This document shows, piece by piece, positions 37,405 to 48,132 of a stretch of DNA of 64,000 bases (position 1 is its first letter; each line of letters starts with the position of its first letter). The notes beneath the pieces are model-generated. The model made no database searches, had not been told where the DNA came from, and saw only the letters and a program-made list of their open reading frames with translations. The position numbers and the translations under genes are program-made. This DNA comes from Helicobacter muridarum (GTDB lineage: Bacteria; Campylobacterota; Campylobacteria; Campylobacterales; Helicobacteraceae), in the NCBI RefSeq assembly GCF_000765805.2, contig NZ_JRPD02000002.1, forward strand, positions 124,001 through 188,000, in the 5' to 3' direction.

Positions 37405-38232
37405 ATGGCAATTAAAACCTATAAACCTTATACCCCTAGTAGAAGATTCATGTCTAATCTTAGTTCTACGGATATTACATCAAAGCCTTCTGTACGAGGA
37501 TTGCTTACGAAGATACCTATTAGTGCAGGTAGGAATAATACTGGTCGAATTACTAGCAGACATAAATCAGGTGGTGCTAAGAAGCTATATAGAATCATCG
37601 ATTTTAAACGTAATAAGTTTAATGTTGAAGGTAGAGTTAGTGCTATTGAGTATGATCCATATAGAAATTGTCGTATCGCGCTAATTAATTATAAAGATGG
37701 TGAGAAGAGATATATTATCCAGCCAAATGGATTGCGTATTGGTAGTTTGGTGCTTGCTGCTGATTCTGGGCTTGACATAAAGGTTGGTTTTGCTATGAAG
37801 CTAAAAAGCATTCCTATTGGAACTATTGTTCATAATGTCGAATTGAATCCTGGTGCAGGTGGTGCTATTGCTAGAAGTGCCGGTTCTTATGCTCAAGTTA
37901 TGGGTAGAGAAGGCAAATATACCATATTGCGTATGCCTAGTGGCGAAATGCGTTATATTTTAGAAGAATGTATGGCTACTGTTGGAGTTGTTGGTAATGA
38001 AGATTTTATTAATATATCTATAGGTAAGGCTGGTCGAAATAGGCATAGGGGTATTCGTCCACAAACTAGAGGTAGTGCCATGAATCCAGTTGATCATCCA
38101 CATGGGGGTGGTGAAGGAAAAACCGGCTCAAGCGGGCACCCTGTTTCTCCTTGGGGTATGCCTACAAAGGGCTATAAGACTAGAAGTAAAAAGGCAAGTG
38201 ATAGATTAATCATTTCAAGAAAAAAGAAATAA
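37405..38232 (+). CDS. rplB: 50S ribosomal protein L2
   Basis: A 275-residue L2 near the peptidyl transferase centre. Two ATGs stand together; AGGAG at 37394-37398 favours 37405, giving [17 protein letters not shown] as in relatives. [20 protein letters not shown] and the C-terminal [16 protein letters not shown], which contains the catalytic-region His, are intact. Confidence 0.98.
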   Translation: MAIKTYKPYTPSRRFMSNLSSTDITSKPSVRGLLTKIPISAGRNNTGRITSRHKSGGAKKLYRIIDFKRNKFNVEGRVSAIEYDPYRNCRIALINYKDGEKRYIIQPNGLRIGSLVLAADSGLDIKVGFAMKLKSIPIGTIVHNVELNPGAGGAIARSAGSYAQVMGREGKYTILRMPSGEMRYILEECMATVGVVGNEDFINISIGKAGRNRHRGIRPQTRGSAMNPVDHPHGGGEGKTGSSGHPVSPWGMPTKGYKTRSKKASDRLIISRKKK

Positions 38233-38242
38233 GGGATATTTG

Positions 38243-38524
38243 ATGGCAAGATCGATAAAGAAAGGTCCATTTATAGATGGTCATCTTGAAAAGAAAGTTT
38301 TGAAGGCTAAAAAAGCAAAAGATAATAAGCCTATTAAAACATGGTCAAGAAGAAGTACAATCCTTCCTGAGATGATAGGACTGACTTTTAATGTTCATAA
38401 TGGCAGGCTATTTGTGCCTGTGTATATAACTGAAAATCATGTTGGTTACAAACTTGGTGAGTTTGCTCCTACAAGGACATTTAAGGGGCATAAGGGCAGT
38501 GTTCAGAAAAAGATTGGTAAATAA
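38243..38524 (+). CDS. rpsS: 30S ribosomal protein S19
   Basis: A 93-residue S19 of the small-subunit head. [33 protein letters not shown] and [12 protein letters not shown] are the family blocks. ATG 38243 is chosen over the adjacent in-frame TTG; the AAGGGA site is 38231-38236. Confidence 0.98.
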   Translation: MARSIKKGPFIDGHLEKKVLKAKKAKDNKPIKTWSRRSTILPEMIGLTFNVHNGRLFVPVYITENHVGYKLGEFAPTRTFKGHKGSVQKKIGK

Positions 38525-38548
38525 TTTATAATATGCGAAGAGGATTGT

Positions 38549-38905
38549 ATGAGCAATAAAAGCGAAACACGAGGTAGCAGAGCAGTTTTAAAATATGCAA
38601 GGCTCTCTCCCACAAAAGCAAGATTGGTTGCAAAGCAAATACAGGGGTTAAACGCAGAAGTGGCGTTAGCTATGCTGGAGTTTACCCCCAATAAGGCTGC
38701 TAAAGCTATTTATAAAACGGTGGCATCAGCTATAGCAAATGGCGGATATGATGCTTCGAATGTTGAAGTTACTTCTTGTCGTATTGATAGGGGTCCAGTG
38801 TTGAGACGTTTTATGCCTAGAGCTAGAGGTAGGGCTACTCCAATTCGTAAACCTATGTCACATATTTTTGTAGAGGTAAGTGAAATAGATCGTAGTTCTA
38901 AGTAA
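38549..38905 (+). CDS. rplV: 50S ribosomal protein L22
   Basis: A 118-residue L22 lining the exit tunnel. [18 protein letters not shown] and the C-terminal tunnel hairpin [17 protein letters not shown] are present. It lies between rpsS and rpsC. Confidence 0.98.
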   Translation: MSNKSETRGSRAVLKYARLSPTKARLVAKQIQGLNAEVALAMLEFTPNKAAKAIYKTVASAIANGGYDASNVEVTSCRIDRGPVLRRFMPRARGRATPIRKPMSHIFVEVSEIDRSSK

Positions 38906-38940
38906 ATAGTCAAGAAATTTAAAATATGATGAGGTTATAG

Positions 38941-39621
38941 ATGGGTCAAAAAGTTAATCCGATAGGACTAAGATTAGGAATCAATAGGAATTGGACTTCT
39001 AGATGGTTTCCAGATTCTAAGAGTACATCAGAGAGAATAGGTGAAGATTATATTATTCGTAAGTTCTTGAAAAAAGAGCTTTATTATGCTAGTATTAGTG
39101 AGATTATAATAGAAAGAATGGCATCAAAACTTCGTGTAAATATTGTAGCTGCTAAACCGGGTTTAATTATTGGTAAAAAAGGTGCAGATATTGAGAAAGT
39201 AAAGGAGACCTTGAAAAAGCTCGTCAAGACCGATATTTCTATTAATATTAAGGAAGTTAAAAAATCACAAGCCAATGCTCAATTGGCTTCAGAAAATATA
39301 GCTATGCAACTAGAAAGAAGAGTTGCATTTAGAAGGGCTATGAAAAGGGTTATGCAGCAGGCTATGAAAGCTGGTGCCAAGGGAATCAAGGTAAAGGTTT
39401 CGGGTCGCCTAGCCGGTGCGGAGATGGCTCGTACAGAATGGTATATGGAAGGTAGAGTTCCATTGCATACATTACGTGCGAAAATTGATTATGGTTTTGC
39501 AGAAGCTTCTACAACCTATGGAATTATAGGTGTTAAAGTTTGGGTTTTTAAGGGCGAGATATTACAAAAGGGAATACAGTCAGAGAGAGAGGATTCTCGT
39601 CCAAGAAATAAGAGGAGGTAG
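38941..39621 (+). CDS. rpsC: 30S ribosomal protein S3
   Basis: A 226-residue S3 of the mRNA entry site. [16 protein letters not shown], the KH motif [15 protein letters not shown] and the C-terminal [20 protein letters not shown] are intact. rplP follows after 2 bases. Confidence 0.98.
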   Translation: MGQKVNPIGLRLGINRNWTSRWFPDSKSTSERIGEDYIIRKFLKKELYYASISEIIIERMASKLRVNIVAAKPGLIIGKKGADIEKVKETLKKLVKTDISINIKEVKKSQANAQLASENIAMQLERRVAFRRAMKRVMQQAMKAGAKGIKVKVSGRLAGAEMARTEWYMEGRVPLHTLRAKIDYGFAEASTTYGIIGVKVWVFKGEILQKGIQSEREDSRPRNKRR

Positions 39622-39623
39622 TC

Positions 39624-40049
39624 ATGTTGTTACCAAAGAGAACAAAATACAGAAAGCAAATGAAAGGCAGAAATAGGGGAAAATCCTTTCGAGGCAATAG
39701 CCTTGCATTTGGAGATATTGCTATAAAAGCTATAGAGCATGGTAGGATAGACTCTAGGCAGATAGAGTCTGCTAGGATTGCTATGACTAGGCATGTTAAA
39801 AGGGCTGGTAAAGTATGGATACGAGTTTTTCCTGACAAGCCGCTTACTGCTAAGCCTCTTGAAGTTAGAATGGGTAAAGGCAAGGGCAGTGTTGATAAAT
39901 GGGTTATGAATATTAAGCCCGGTAGAATTATATATGAGATGACCGGAATTGATGAGGCTACTGCTAGAGATGCTTTGGCTTTGGCTCAAAGTAAATTGCC
40001 TTTTAGGACGAAAATTATTACAAGTGAGAGCGAAAATGAAATATACTGA
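39624..40049 (+). CDS. rplP: 50S ribosomal protein L16
   Basis: A 141-residue L16 ([20 protein letters not shown]) near the A site, with the [20 protein letters not shown] block. Its 3' end overlaps rpmC by 14 bases, implying translational coupling. Confidence 0.97.
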   Translation: MLLPKRTKYRKQMKGRNRGKSFRGNSLAFGDIAIKAIEHGRIDSRQIESARIAMTRHVKRAGKVWIRVFPDKPLTAKPLEVRMGKGKGSVDKWVMNIKPGRIIYEMTGIDEATARDALALAQSKLPFRTKIITSESENEIY

Positions 40050-40233
40050 GTTGCAAGATAAGAGCTTAATAGAATTACAACAGCTACTTAAAGATAAGAA
40101 GGCAGAGTTATTTGCATTGAGGATTCAGCTTAAGACTATGCAGCTTACTAAGACTAGCCAAATATCTTCTATTCGAAAAGATATAGCCAGGATTTCTACT
40201 GCTATTTCACAGAAAGCAGTGCTGGATTCTTGA
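40036..40233 (+). CDS. rpmC: 50S ribosomal protein L29
   Basis: A 65-residue two-helix L29 ([20 protein letters not shown]). The frame is open further upstream only because it overlaps rplP; ATG 40036 gives the family length, with GAGAGCGA as ribosome site inside rplP. Confidence 0.95.
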   Translation: MKYTELQDKSLIELQQLLKDKKAELFALRIQLKTMQLTKTSQISSIRKDIARISTAISQKAVLDS

Positions 40234-40280
40234 GGTTAGAATAGAGTTAATAAATTTAGATTGTTTTAAAGGAATATTTG

Positions 40281-40547
40281 ATGGGCAGTGAAAGTGCACA
40301 CAAGAGGGTAGTACAAGGAAAAATCGTTAGTATTGCTGGAGATAAGAGTCCCGTTATGTTAGTAGAGAGAAGAGTTGTGCATCCTAAATATCGTAAAATT
40401 GTAAAGAGATTCAAGAAATACATTATTCATGATGAAGAAAATAAGGCTAAGGTAGGTGATGTAATCACTGCGATTGAATGTAATCCTATCTCAAAACGAA
40501 AAGCATTTAAGTTAAAAGAAATTGTTACACTTGGAGTATCAGAATGA
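40281..40547 (+). CDS. rpsQ: 30S ribosomal protein S17
   Basis: An 88-residue OB-fold S17 ([35 protein letters not shown]). ATG 40281 is used rather than the adjacent TTG; AAAGGA lies at 40268-40273. It overlaps rplN by 4 bases. Confidence 0.97.
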   Translation: MGSESAHKRVVQGKIVSIAGDKSPVMLVERRVVHPKYRKIVKRFKKYIIHDEENKAKVGDVITAIECNPISKRKAFKLKEIVTLGVSE

Positions 40548-40912
40548 TTCAGAGTTTTACAAGATTAAATGTTGCAGACAATAGTGGCGCAAAAGAGGTA
40601 ATGTGCATAAAGGTTTTAGGCGGTAGTCATAGGCGTTATGCATCAGTTGGTGATGTTATTATTGTTTCTGTTAAAAAAGCTATTCCGAATGGTAAGGTAA
40701 AAAAACATCAAGTGTTAAAAGCGGTGGTTGTTAGGACAAAAAGAGAAATCCATAGAGAGAATGGTTCTCTTGTACGTTTTGACGATAATGCTGTAGTCCT
40801 TTTGGATGCAAAGAGAGAACCTGTTGGGACGCGTATTTTTGGACCTGTTAGTAGAGAAATTCGCTATGCCAACTTTATGAAAATTATTTCTTTAGCTCCG
40901 GAGGTATTGTGA
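40544..40912 (+). CDS. rplN: 50S ribosomal protein L14
   Basis: A 122-residue L14 ([49 protein letters not shown]). Start and stop both overlap neighbours, typical of the tightly packed spc group. Confidence 0.98.
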   Translation: MIQSFTRLNVADNSGAKEVMCIKVLGGSHRRYASVGDVIIVSVKKAIPNGKVKKHQVLKAVVVRTKREIHRENGSLVRFDDNAVVLLDAKREPVGTRIFGPVSREIRYANFMKIISLAPEVL

Positions 40913-41136
40913 TGAATAAGATTAAGATTAAAAGAGGTGATACGGTCACAATTATTTCTGGTGATGATAAAGGTAAGACTGGTGAGGTAATTTCTGTCTT
41001 ACCAAAGAAAAATATGGTTATTGTAAAAGACTGCAAAATCGCAAAGAAAGCCATTAAGCCAACTGAAGAAAACAAAAAAGGTGGCTTTATTGGCAAGGAG
41101 ATGCCGATTCATATCTCCAATGTGAAGAAATCTTAG
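40912..41136 (+). CDS. rplX: 50S ribosomal protein L24
   Basis: A 74-residue L24 with the KOW motif ([20 protein letters not shown]) and the closing [15 protein letters not shown] 40912 overlaps the rplN stop by 1 base. GGAGGT at 40900-40905 has proper spacing for it but not for the GTG at 40909. Confidence 0.95.
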   Translation: MNKIKIKRGDTVTIISGDDKGKTGEVISVLPKKNMVIVKDCKIAKKAIKPTEENKKGGFIGKEMPIHISNVKKS

Positions 41137-41149
41137 GAGGTATTGCTTT

Positions 41150-41695
41150 ATGTATGCATTGAAAGAAAGATATAAACAAGAGATACCAAAGCAGCTAGCA
41201 CAGGATTTTGGCATTAAAAACCCACATTTGCTACCAAGATTAGAAAAGGTTGTTATTAGTGTTGGTGCGGGTGAATATGCAAAAGAAGCAAAGATTATGC
41301 AAAATATAGCGGATACTGTTTCTCTTATTGCTGGACAGAAAGCAATCACAACTAAAGCTAGAAAATCTGTTGCTGGATTTAAGATGCGTGAAGGTATGTC
41401 AATGGGTGTCAAAGTAACACTTAGAAATAATAATATGTTTAACTTTCTTGAAAAACTTATTGTGATTACATTGCCAAGAGTGAGGGATTTTAGAGGTGTT
41501 TCTCGCAATGGATTTGATGGTAGAGGTAATTATAGTTTTGGGTTAAATGAGCAACTTGTATTTCCGGAGGTTGTCTATGATGATATTATGGTAACTCATG
41601 GTATGAATATTACCATCGTTACTACTACACAAGAGGATAGATACGCTTTTAGGCTTTTGGAATTACTTGGTATGCCTTTTGCAAAAGGGAGATAA
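41150..41695 (+). CDS. rplE: 50S ribosomal protein L5
   Basis: A 181-residue 5S-binding protein. [37 protein letters not shown] and [16 protein letters not shown] are the family blocks. It ends 1 base before the rpsN start. Confidence 0.98.
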   Translation: MYALKERYKQEIPKQLAQDFGIKNPHLLPRLEKVVISVGAGEYAKEAKIMQNIADTVSLIAGQKAITTKARKSVAGFKMREGMSMGVKVTLRNNNMFNFLEKLIVITLPRVRDFRGVSRNGFDGRGNYSFGLNEQLVFPEVVYDDIMVTHGMNITIVTTTQEDRYAFRLLELLGMPFAKGR

Positions 41696-41696
41696 A

Positions 41697-41882
41697 ATGG
41701 CAAAAAAATCTATGATAGAAAAAACAAGAAGAAAGGCAAAATTCGAAGTTAGAAAGTATACTCGTTGTCAAGTATGCGGTAGGCCTCATTCTGTGTATAG
41801 GGACTTTTCTCTTTGTAGAGTATGTTTGCGTAAGATGGGAAATGAAGGATTTATTCCTGGTCTTAGAAAAGCAAGTTGGTAG
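41697..41882 (+). CDS. rpsN: 30S ribosomal protein S14, zinc-binding type
   Basis: A 61-residue short-form S14 with a zinc site CQVC and CRVC around [12 protein letters not shown]. The short C+ type is usual in this phylum, unlike the 100-residue form of E. coli. Start ATG 41697, with AAGGGAG as ribosome site inside rplE. Confidence 0.97.
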   Translation: MAKKSMIEKTRRKAKFEVRKYTRCQVCGRPHSVYRDFSLCRVCLRKMGNEGFIPGLRKASW

Positions 41883-41914
41883 ATAAAACTAGATTTAGGT
41901 TTTAAGGAGTTTAT

Positions 41915-42310
41915 ATGGTGAATGATATTATTGCAGATTCTATAACTAGGATTAGAAATGCAACAATGAGAAGGCTCGATAATACAGAGCTTTATTATGC
42001 AAAAATTGTTACAAGAATTTTAGATGTTTTTAAAGAAAGAGGTTTTATTAAAGACTATAAGGTGAACGATAAGGATTCTAAACAAAGTATTTTTGTTCAA
42101 CTTGCATATGATGATAGGGGTGTCCCAGCTATTAATGAGATTACAAGAATAAGTAAACCGGGGAGACGAGTATATAAGTCTCGTGATGATCTTAAACGGT
42201 TTAAAAACGGGTATGGTATTATTGTTGTTAGTACAAGTAAAGGTGTAATCTCAAATGATGAGGCATATAAGCAAAATGTTGGCGGTGAAGCTCTTTGTAG
42301 TATATGGTGA
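41915..42310 (+). CDS. rpsH: 30S ribosomal protein S8
   Basis: A 131-residue S8 ([57 protein letters not shown]). It binds 16S helix 21. The ribosome site AAGGAG precedes ATG. Confidence 0.98.
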   Translation: MVNDIIADSITRIRNATMRRLDNTELYYAKIVTRILDVFKERGFIKDYKVNDKDSKQSIFVQLAYDDRGVPAINEITRISKPGRRVYKSRDDLKRFKNGYGIIVVSTSKGVISNDEAYKQNVGGEALCSIW

Positions 42311-42333
42311 TATGGAATTATTAGGAGATAGTT

Positions 42334-42870
42334 ATGTCAAGAATAGGGAAGAAACCAATCACTATTCCTAGTGATATTGAAGTTAAAATAGATAAAACTA
42401 AGATTATTTTTAAGGGAAAAAAAGAGACTAAAGAGCTTGAAACTTATGGTAGGGTTGGAATAAATTTAGATTCTAATTTGCTTGTGTTTTCTAAGATCAA
42501 TGATGAAGTTAAATCTCGTGCTTTTTGGGGGACTTATCGCGCTTTAGCTAATAATATTGTTGTTGGTATGCGAGATGGTTTTAGCAAAATTTTAGAGATT
42601 AATGGTGTTGGATATAAAGCATCTGTTAGTGGAAAGGTGTTAGAGCTAAATCTGGGCTTTTCTCATCCTGTTAAATATGACATTCCAGATAATATTACTA
42701 TTTCAGTAGAAAAAAATAATATCACTATTAATGGCAGTGATAAGCAACAAGTAGGTCAGGTTGCTGCTGAAATTAGAGAGTTTAGACCACCAGAGCCATA
42801 CAAAGGAAAAGGTGTAAAATATAAAGATGAAGTTATTTTGCGCAAAGCAGGCAAGACATCTAAGAAATAA
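42334..42870 (+). CDS. rplF: 50S ribosomal protein L6
   Basis: A 178-residue L6 ([54 protein letters not shown]). Both duplicated domains are present. Standard position between rpsH and rplR. Confidence 0.98.
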   Translation: MSRIGKKPITIPSDIEVKIDKTKIIFKGKKETKELETYGRVGINLDSNLLVFSKINDEVKSRAFWGTYRALANNIVVGMRDGFSKILEINGVGYKASVSGKVLELNLGFSHPVKYDIPDNITISVEKNNITINGSDKQQVGQVAAEIREFRPPEPYKGKGVKYKDEVILRKAGKTSKK

Positions 42871-42887
42871 TTAAAGGTAGTCATACA

Positions 42888-43244
42888 ATGAATCCTAAAG
42901 TTTTAAAAAAGAAAAAAATCTTACGATTAAAGAGGAAGTTACGTATAAGAGATTGTTTTAGCGGAGATGCTATTAGACCAAGGGTTAGTGTATTTCGTTC
43001 AAATAAATATTTCTATGCACAAGCAATAGATGATAAAAATGGCTGCACAATAGCAGCTATAAGTTCTAAGTCTCATAATCTTGGCAATAATAGAGAAGAT
43101 GCCAAAAAACTAGGAGAAGAGTTTGCTAAGTTATTATTGTCTAATCAGATTAAAGAGATAGTTTTTGATAGAAATGGTTATCTATATCATGGTGTTGTTG
43201 CGTGTTTTGCGGATAATCTGAGAAGTAATGGAATAGTATTTTAA
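42888..43244 (+). CDS. rplR: 50S ribosomal protein L18
   Basis: A 118-residue 5S-binding L18. Basic N-terminus, then [20 protein letters not shown] and the C-terminal [20 protein letters not shown]. Standard position. Confidence 0.97.
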   Translation: MNPKVLKKKKILRLKRKLRIRDCFSGDAIRPRVSVFRSNKYFYAQAIDDKNGCTIAAISSKSHNLGNNREDAKKLGEEFAKLLLSNQIKEIVFDRNGYLYHGVVACFADNLRSNGIVF

Positions 43245-43253
43245 GGATGTTGG

Positions 43254-43694
43254 ATGGAAATCAATAGAGAAGAGTTTAGCGAGGTTGTGGTAAATATAGG
43301 CAGGGTTACAAAAGTTGTTAAGGGCGGTAGGAGATTTAGATTTAATGCTCTTGTAGTAATAGGCAATCGGAATGGATTGGTTGGCTTTGGATTAGGTAAA
43401 GCTAAGGAAGTGCCAGATGCCATTAAAAAGGCTGTTGATGATGCTTTTAAGAACATTGTGCAAGTGAATATAAGAGGAACTACTATTGCCCATGATATTG
43501 AGTATAAATATAATGCTAGTAGGATTCTTCTTAAACCAGCAAGTGAAGGAACGGGCGTTATTTCTGGTGGTAGTGCTAGACCCGTTATAGAGCTTGCGGG
43601 CATAAAGGATATTTTGACGAAGTCGCTTGGTTCAAATAATCCATATAATGTTGTGCGCGCTACCATAGAAGCTCTAACAAAAATAAAGGCATAG
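43254..43694 (+). CDS. rpsE: 30S ribosomal protein S5
   Basis: A 146-residue S5 ([57 protein letters not shown]). The gene rpmD (L30) that follows S5 in many bacteria is absent here, as in other Campylobacterota. Confidence 0.98.
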   Translation: MEINREEFSEVVVNIGRVTKVVKGGRRFRFNALVVIGNRNGLVGFGLGKAKEVPDAIKKAVDDAFKNIVQVNIRGTTIAHDIEYKYNASRILLKPASEGTGVISGGSARPVIELAGIKDILTKSLGSNNPYNVVRATIEALTKIKA

Positions 43695-43730
43695 TTTGTA
43701 TGCTTAAAAATTACAATTAAGGATAGGGTC

Positions 43731-44144
43731 ATGTTGGAAAATATTAAACCCGCTAAAAATAGTATAAAGAGTATTAAAAGAGTAGGCAGAGGACAAGGCT
43801 CTGGCATGGGAAAGACTTCTACTCGTGGCGGTAAAGGACAAACAGCTAGAGCAGGCTATAAAATGAAAAGAGGCTTTGAGGGTGGACAACAACCAATACA
43901 AAGAAGATTGCCAAAAGTTGGTTTTACTTCCATGGTGGTTAAGCCATATGTGATTAATGTAGATAAGCAAACTAAGCTTAGTGGCTTGGATTCTATTACA
44001 TTGAATTCTATTAGAAGTGTATACAATATTCCAAGATATGTTCAACAAGTTAAGTTGATAGGAAAAAATGCAGTTAATCTTAGTCAAAAGATTGCCTCAG
44101 ATGGAAACGTCATAACAAGTCGCTCATCTAAGCACGTAAATTAA
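43731..44144 (+). CDS. rplO: 50S ribosomal protein L15
   Basis: A 137-residue L15 ([48 protein letters not shown]). It lies directly before secY, as is usual. Confidence 0.97.
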   Translation: MLENIKPAKNSIKSIKRVGRGQGSGMGKTSTRGGKGQTARAGYKMKRGFEGGQQPIQRRLPKVGFTSMVVKPYVINVDKQTKLSGLDSITLNSIRSVYNIPRYVQQVKLIGKNAVNLSQKIASDGNVITSRSSKHVN

Positions 44145-44213
44145 GTATTAGGTGAATAAATCTCAAGATTATAAAATCTAGTTCTAGTTTCTAAATTATG
44201 GTCGGAAGTCTTA

Positions 44214-45473
44214 ATGAATAAATCTATCCTAAATAAAATTCTTATCACCTTAGCTTTCTTATTTGCTTATAGAATGTTGTCTTATGTCCCAATTCCTGGA
44301 GTTGATGCGCTAGAGATTAAGAAATTCTTTGATATTAATGCTAGCAATGCGCTTGGGTTGTTTAATATGTTTAGTGGCAATGCTTTGGAGAGAGTAAGTA
44401 TTATTTCACTTGGAATCATGCCATATATAACAGCTTCTATCGTAATGGAATTGCTATCTGCTACATTTGGTAATATTGGCAAGATGAAAAAAGAGCGTGA
44501 TGGAATGCAGCAATATATGCAGATTGTTCGTTATCTCACTATATTCATTACTGCCATTCAAGCTATAAGCGTATCTTATGGGCTTAATAGTATAGGTAGT
44601 GGGAATATTATAACTCTTGACAATAAGGTTTTATTTGTTACTTTGTCTGTATTCTCTATGCTTACTGGGACTATGTTGCTTATGTGGATAGGAGAACAAA
44701 TTACACAGCGTGGCATAGGAAATGGTATAAGCCTAATCATTTTTGCAGGTATTGTATCTGGTATTCCAAGTGCTATAGCTTCTGAGTTTGAGGCTGTTAG
44801 CGTTAATGCTAGAAGTGTATTTGACCTTATAATAGTGGTCGCGGTAATATTGATAACGGTGTTTGTAATTATCTATATAGAGTTAGCTGAGAGGAGAATT
44901 CCAATATCTTACGCGAGAAAAGTAATAATGCAGAATCAAAATAAGAGAATCATGAATTATATACCTATAAAAATAAATTTAAGCGGAGTGATACCACCAA
45001 TTTTTGCTTCTGCTTTGTTGGTTTTCCCATCTACTATATTGGAGCAAGCACCCGCTGATTCTATTTGGGCGAAGATTGCAGTTTATATGAATCCAACTTC
45101 TACTTCTTACAATGTCTTGATGTTTGTTTTCATAATATTCTTTGCATATTTTTATTCTTCTATAGTGTTCAATTCAAAGGATATAGCAGACAATCTTAAA
45201 CGTCAAAATGGTTATATACCCGGTCTTCGTCCTGGAGAGAATACTTCCACATATTTAAACACAGTTGCTGGCAGATTAACTTTTTGGGGAGCACTGTATT
45301 TGGCTATTATATCTACTGTTCCTTGGTTACTATTAAAGGGTGTTGGCGTACACTTTATCTTTGGCGGCACATCTGTTTTGATTGTAGTCCAAGTGGCTAT
45401 TGATACTATGAGAAAAATTGAAGCTCAACTTTATACAAGCAAGTATAAAACTCTTAGTGTAGTTGGAATCTAG
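44214..45473 (+). CDS. secY: protein translocase channel subunit SecY
   Basis: A 419-residue, ten-span channel of the Sec translocon. Landmarks are the plug and gate region (GLFNMFSGNALERVSI), GIMPYITASIVMEL, the loop-4 VIMQNQNKR and the loop-5 arm NGYIPGLRPGENTSTYLN, which contacts SecA and the ribosome. The partner SecE is at 19.7 kb. map begins 3 bases after the stop. Confidence 0.98.
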   Translation: MNKSILNKILITLAFLFAYRMLSYVPIPGVDALEIKKFFDINASNALGLFNMFSGNALERVSIISLGIMPYITASIVMELLSATFGNIGKMKKERDGMQQYMQIVRYLTIFITAIQAISVSYGLNSIGSGNIITLDNKVLFVTLSVFSMLTGTMLLMWIGEQITQRGIGNGISLIIFAGIVSGIPSAIASEFEAVSVNARSVFDLIIVVAVILITVFVIIYIELAERRIPISYARKVIMQNQNKRIMNYIPIKINLSGVIPPIFASALLVFPSTILEQAPADSIWAKIAVYMNPTSTSYNVLMFVFIIFFAYFYSSIVFNSKDIADNLKRQNGYIPGLRPGENTSTYLNTVAGRLTFWGALYLAIISTVPWLLLKGVGVHFIFGGTSVLIVVQVAIDTMRKIEAQLYTSKYKTLSVVGI

Positions 45474-45476
45474 CAA

Positions 45477-46235
45477 ATGGGTATTTCAATTAAAAACAAG
45501 GCAGAGATACAAATTTTAAGAGAAGCTAGTAGAATTGTGGCACTTACTCTTGACTATGCTAAGAGCATTATATCAGATGGTATAAGTCTATTAGAGATTG
45601 ATAGTGCAATTGAAAGTAAGATATTGTCATTAGGTGCTATACCGAGTTTCAAAGGCTTATATGGATTCCCTAATTCTGCTTGTATTTCTGTCAATGAGGT
45701 TGTAATACATGGTATTCCTACTGACTATCGATTAAAAAACGGTGATATTGTTGGTATTGATATTGGCACGAAATATAAGAATTATTATGGTGATGGTGCT
45801 ATTACTGTTGGTGTGGGGAATGTAGCAAATCAAGATATGAAGCTTATGGATTGTTCTTTGTGCACTCTTGAGAACACTATCAATTCAATAAAGTCTGGCA
45901 TGAGATTTAAAGAAATAAGTGCAATTTTACAGGAAAATATTGAAAGCAGGGGTTTTCTGCCTTTGTTTGGATATTGTGGACATGGCATAGGTACAAAACC
46001 TCATGAAGAGCCAAGTATCCCAAACTACTTAGAAAGTGGCATGAAGATTGCTGGACCTAAAGTTAAGGATGGTATGGTTTTTTGTTTAGAGCCAATGGTA
46101 TGTCAAAAGAGTGGAGAGCCTGTTGTATTAAGCGATAATTGGTCTGTCGTAAGCAAGGATGGATTGAATACCTCTCACCATGAGCATACAGTTGCGATTA
46201 TAGATGGTAGAGCTAGAATTCTTACGGAGTTATAA
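45477..46235 (+). CDS. map: type I methionine aminopeptidase
   Basis: Removes the initiator Met from nascent proteins. The 252 residues contain the metal-ligand motifs [20 protein letters not shown] (Asp), YYGDGA (Asp), [12 protein letters not shown] (His) and CLEPMV (Glu), plus HHEHTV near the end. It is between secY and infA, and its stop is 1 base before infA. Confidence 0.97.
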   Translation: MGISIKNKAEIQILREASRIVALTLDYAKSIISDGISLLEIDSAIESKILSLGAIPSFKGLYGFPNSACISVNEVVIHGIPTDYRLKNGDIVGIDIGTKYKNYYGDGAITVGVGNVANQDMKLMDCSLCTLENTINSIKSGMRFKEISAILQENIESRGFLPLFGYCGHGIGTKPHEEPSIPNYLESGMKIAGPKVKDGMVFCLEPMVCQKSGEPVVLSDNWSVVSKDGLNTSHHEHTVAIIDGRARILTEL

Positions 46236-46236
46236 T

Positions 46237-46461
46237 ATGGCAAAAGATGATGTAATTAAAGTAGATGGAAAGGTTATTGAGGCATTACCTAGCACAACTT
46301 TTAGAGTGGAGCTACAAAATGGGCATGTTGTGCTTTGTCATATTTCAGGTAAGATGCGTATGCATAATATCAAGATATTGCCTGGTGATAATGTGCAAAT
46401 AGAGCTTACACCTTATAGCCTTGATAAGGGCAGAATTGTTTTGCGACATCCTCGAGACTGA
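46237..46461 (+). CDS. infA: translation initiation factor IF-1
   Basis: A 74-residue OB-fold factor ([46 protein letters not shown]). ATG 46237 is used; the open frame upstream is overlap with map. rpmJ and the alpha operon, which normally follow in Helicobacter, are absent. Confidence 0.97.
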   Translation: MAKDDVIKVDGKVIEALPSTTFRVELQNGHVVLCHISGKMRMHNIKILPGDNVQIELTPYSLDKGRIVLRHPRD

Positions 46462-46561
46462 TTTGATTTTATACATAAGATTTTAGCAGTCAATTTTGTT
46501 GCATTACCTTTGTTTTGACATAATATTTTGGTATTTATAAATTTTGTTTTGAGAGATTTTT

Positions 46562-46837
46562 ATGAGGAAGAAGGCGGCTGCTCTAGCATACGAAGAGTTA
46601 AAAGATTATGCCCCTAGGGTTGTTGCTAGCGGGCAGGGCAAGATAGCTGAAGCTATTATTTCAAAAGCACAAGAGTTTAATGTGCCTTTATTTTGCAATG
46701 CAGAGTTAGTTGATTCCTTAGTTAGAATGGATTTAAATAGCAATGTCCCTCCTGAATTGTATCAGGCAGTTGTAGATGTCTTTATATGGTTACAAAATAC
46801 AGAGAATAATTCTGGTATGAGTGCTAAGTTCAACTAA
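46562..46837 (+). CDS. flhX: FlhB C-terminal-domain-like protein (FlhX/FlhB2)
   Basis: A 91-residue protein resembling only the cytoplasmic C-terminal domain of the flagellar export gate FlhB (KKAAALAYEEL, AEAIISKAQEFNVPLFCNAEL, NSNVPPELYQAVVDVFIWL). It lacks the NPTH autocleavage motif and starts where cleaved FlhB-C would start. H. pylori has such a stand-alone protein that can partly stand in for FlhB-C. It lies alone after infA, at the edge of the decayed region. Confidence 0.85.
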   Translation: MRKKAAALAYEELKDYAPRVVASGQGKIAEAIISKAQEFNVPLFCNAELVDSLVRMDLNSNVPPELYQAVVDVFIWLQNTENNSGMSAKFN

Positions 46838-47003
46838 ATATCTGTGTAAGAATTTAAAATCTTAAACAAAATAAATAATTGGCAAAATAAGCAATGACGT
46901 TACACAGCGTATTTTAGGCAAAGCAATATATATTGATATTTCAACTAGATCACCACGCCTTAGTATATGCAAGAATTTTAATAAGTTGTATTAAGAACAA
47001 AGA

Positions 47004-48129
47004 ATGAATGAAAACATTTCAAAACTCTTTTCTAATCCATTCTATGACAAGTTATTCTTCCACATCTTTTTGAAACCTTTTTGACTTAATTTTATTATGC
47101 TTTTCTGCTCGCACTATTACGCCTTGATTTTTATTTCTTTCTAAGTTTTGGATATAAAATCTTAATGTTTTGTCTCACGCATATCTTGCTTTAAGTTTGA
47201 TTTATTGGACATATTTAAGTGCGTTACAGAATCTATTTTTGGCCGTATTGCTTGGTGTAGCAACGCACTTGCTTTATCGTAGAAATTTTTATGCTATATA
47301 ATTTTGATACGACCATACACATCAATCCTTCTCCTTCACTTACTTTAGCAAACACAGATTCACAAATGGAATGGCATGAATACTTAAATATTATCGATGT
47401 TTTTAAATTGAGAGGTTATTACAGCACTAGATTTCAAATCAAGAGCAACTTTCTATGTTTGGCAATACAGTAGCGAGCGTTCTTAAACGCGCCGATGAAG
47501 CGATATTGCCTTCGCTTGATAGTATATCGCTTCCCCACAAAAAATACAAAACTCCTTTATCTACACCTTATGAGAACTCACACACAATATGAAAAATAGC
47601 TGCCTTGATAGTTTAAAAGATTCAATACGCGTGATATAAATGCACCAGACTTTGCGAATAAACCCCAAATCACCGCTGTGTTATATGGCTTTATCTTAAG
47701 TGAGATTATTAAGCGATTTAAATCCAGCGATAGATAATGATTTATTTTAGTGATCACGGCGAGGAAATCTATGATTGGCGTAACTTCATAGGACATTCAG
47801 ATTCTAAAATCTCTCGCTTTATGGTGGAGATTCCTCTTATTATCTATGTAAGTGATACCTTTATGCAAAAGTGCCCCACACTTTATAAACGCATACAAAG
47901 GGCGCAAAATACCAAATATATGAATGATGATTTAATGCACACACTTTTAGATATTGCAGGGATTAGACTTAATGGTTACGAATCCCAAAGAAGTCTCCTT
48001 GCTACAAACAAAGCTTTTCTTAAGAGCAGAATGCGTAAGGTGGGAGACAAGAGCAATGTAAAAGATTATGATAAAGAATTAAAAACACAAAAAAGCTATC
48101 TTGAGCAGGGATTATGTCAAAATAAATAG
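47004..48129 (+). pseudogene. decayed phosphoethanolamine transferase (eptA-like)
   Basis: Fragments in several frames line up with one sulfatase-type lipid A phosphoethanolamine transferase. They begin MNENISKLFSNPFYDKLF at 47004, stopped by TGA after LKPF. Then come YLNIIDVFKLRGYYS (about 47373-47420), MFGNTVASVLKRADEA in another frame (about 47458), and YFSDHGEEIYDWRNFIGHSD (from 47737) with the metal-site Asp-His. The last part is RFMVEIPLIIYVSD. Total span is about 1.1 kb against about 1.5 kb for a full gene, so there are internal losses as well as shifts and stops. An intact copy may exist elsewhere. Confidence 0.75.
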
Positions 48130-48132
48130 AAT

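Noticed and set aside
46204-46461. A longer IF-1 reading frame starting inside map.
   Set aside because: The ATG at 46237 gives the normal family N-terminus, and the extension only overlaps map.
47291-47473. A stand-alone 60-codon gene.
   Set aside because: Its translation is a piece of the eptA-like sequence, continued in another frame at 47458.
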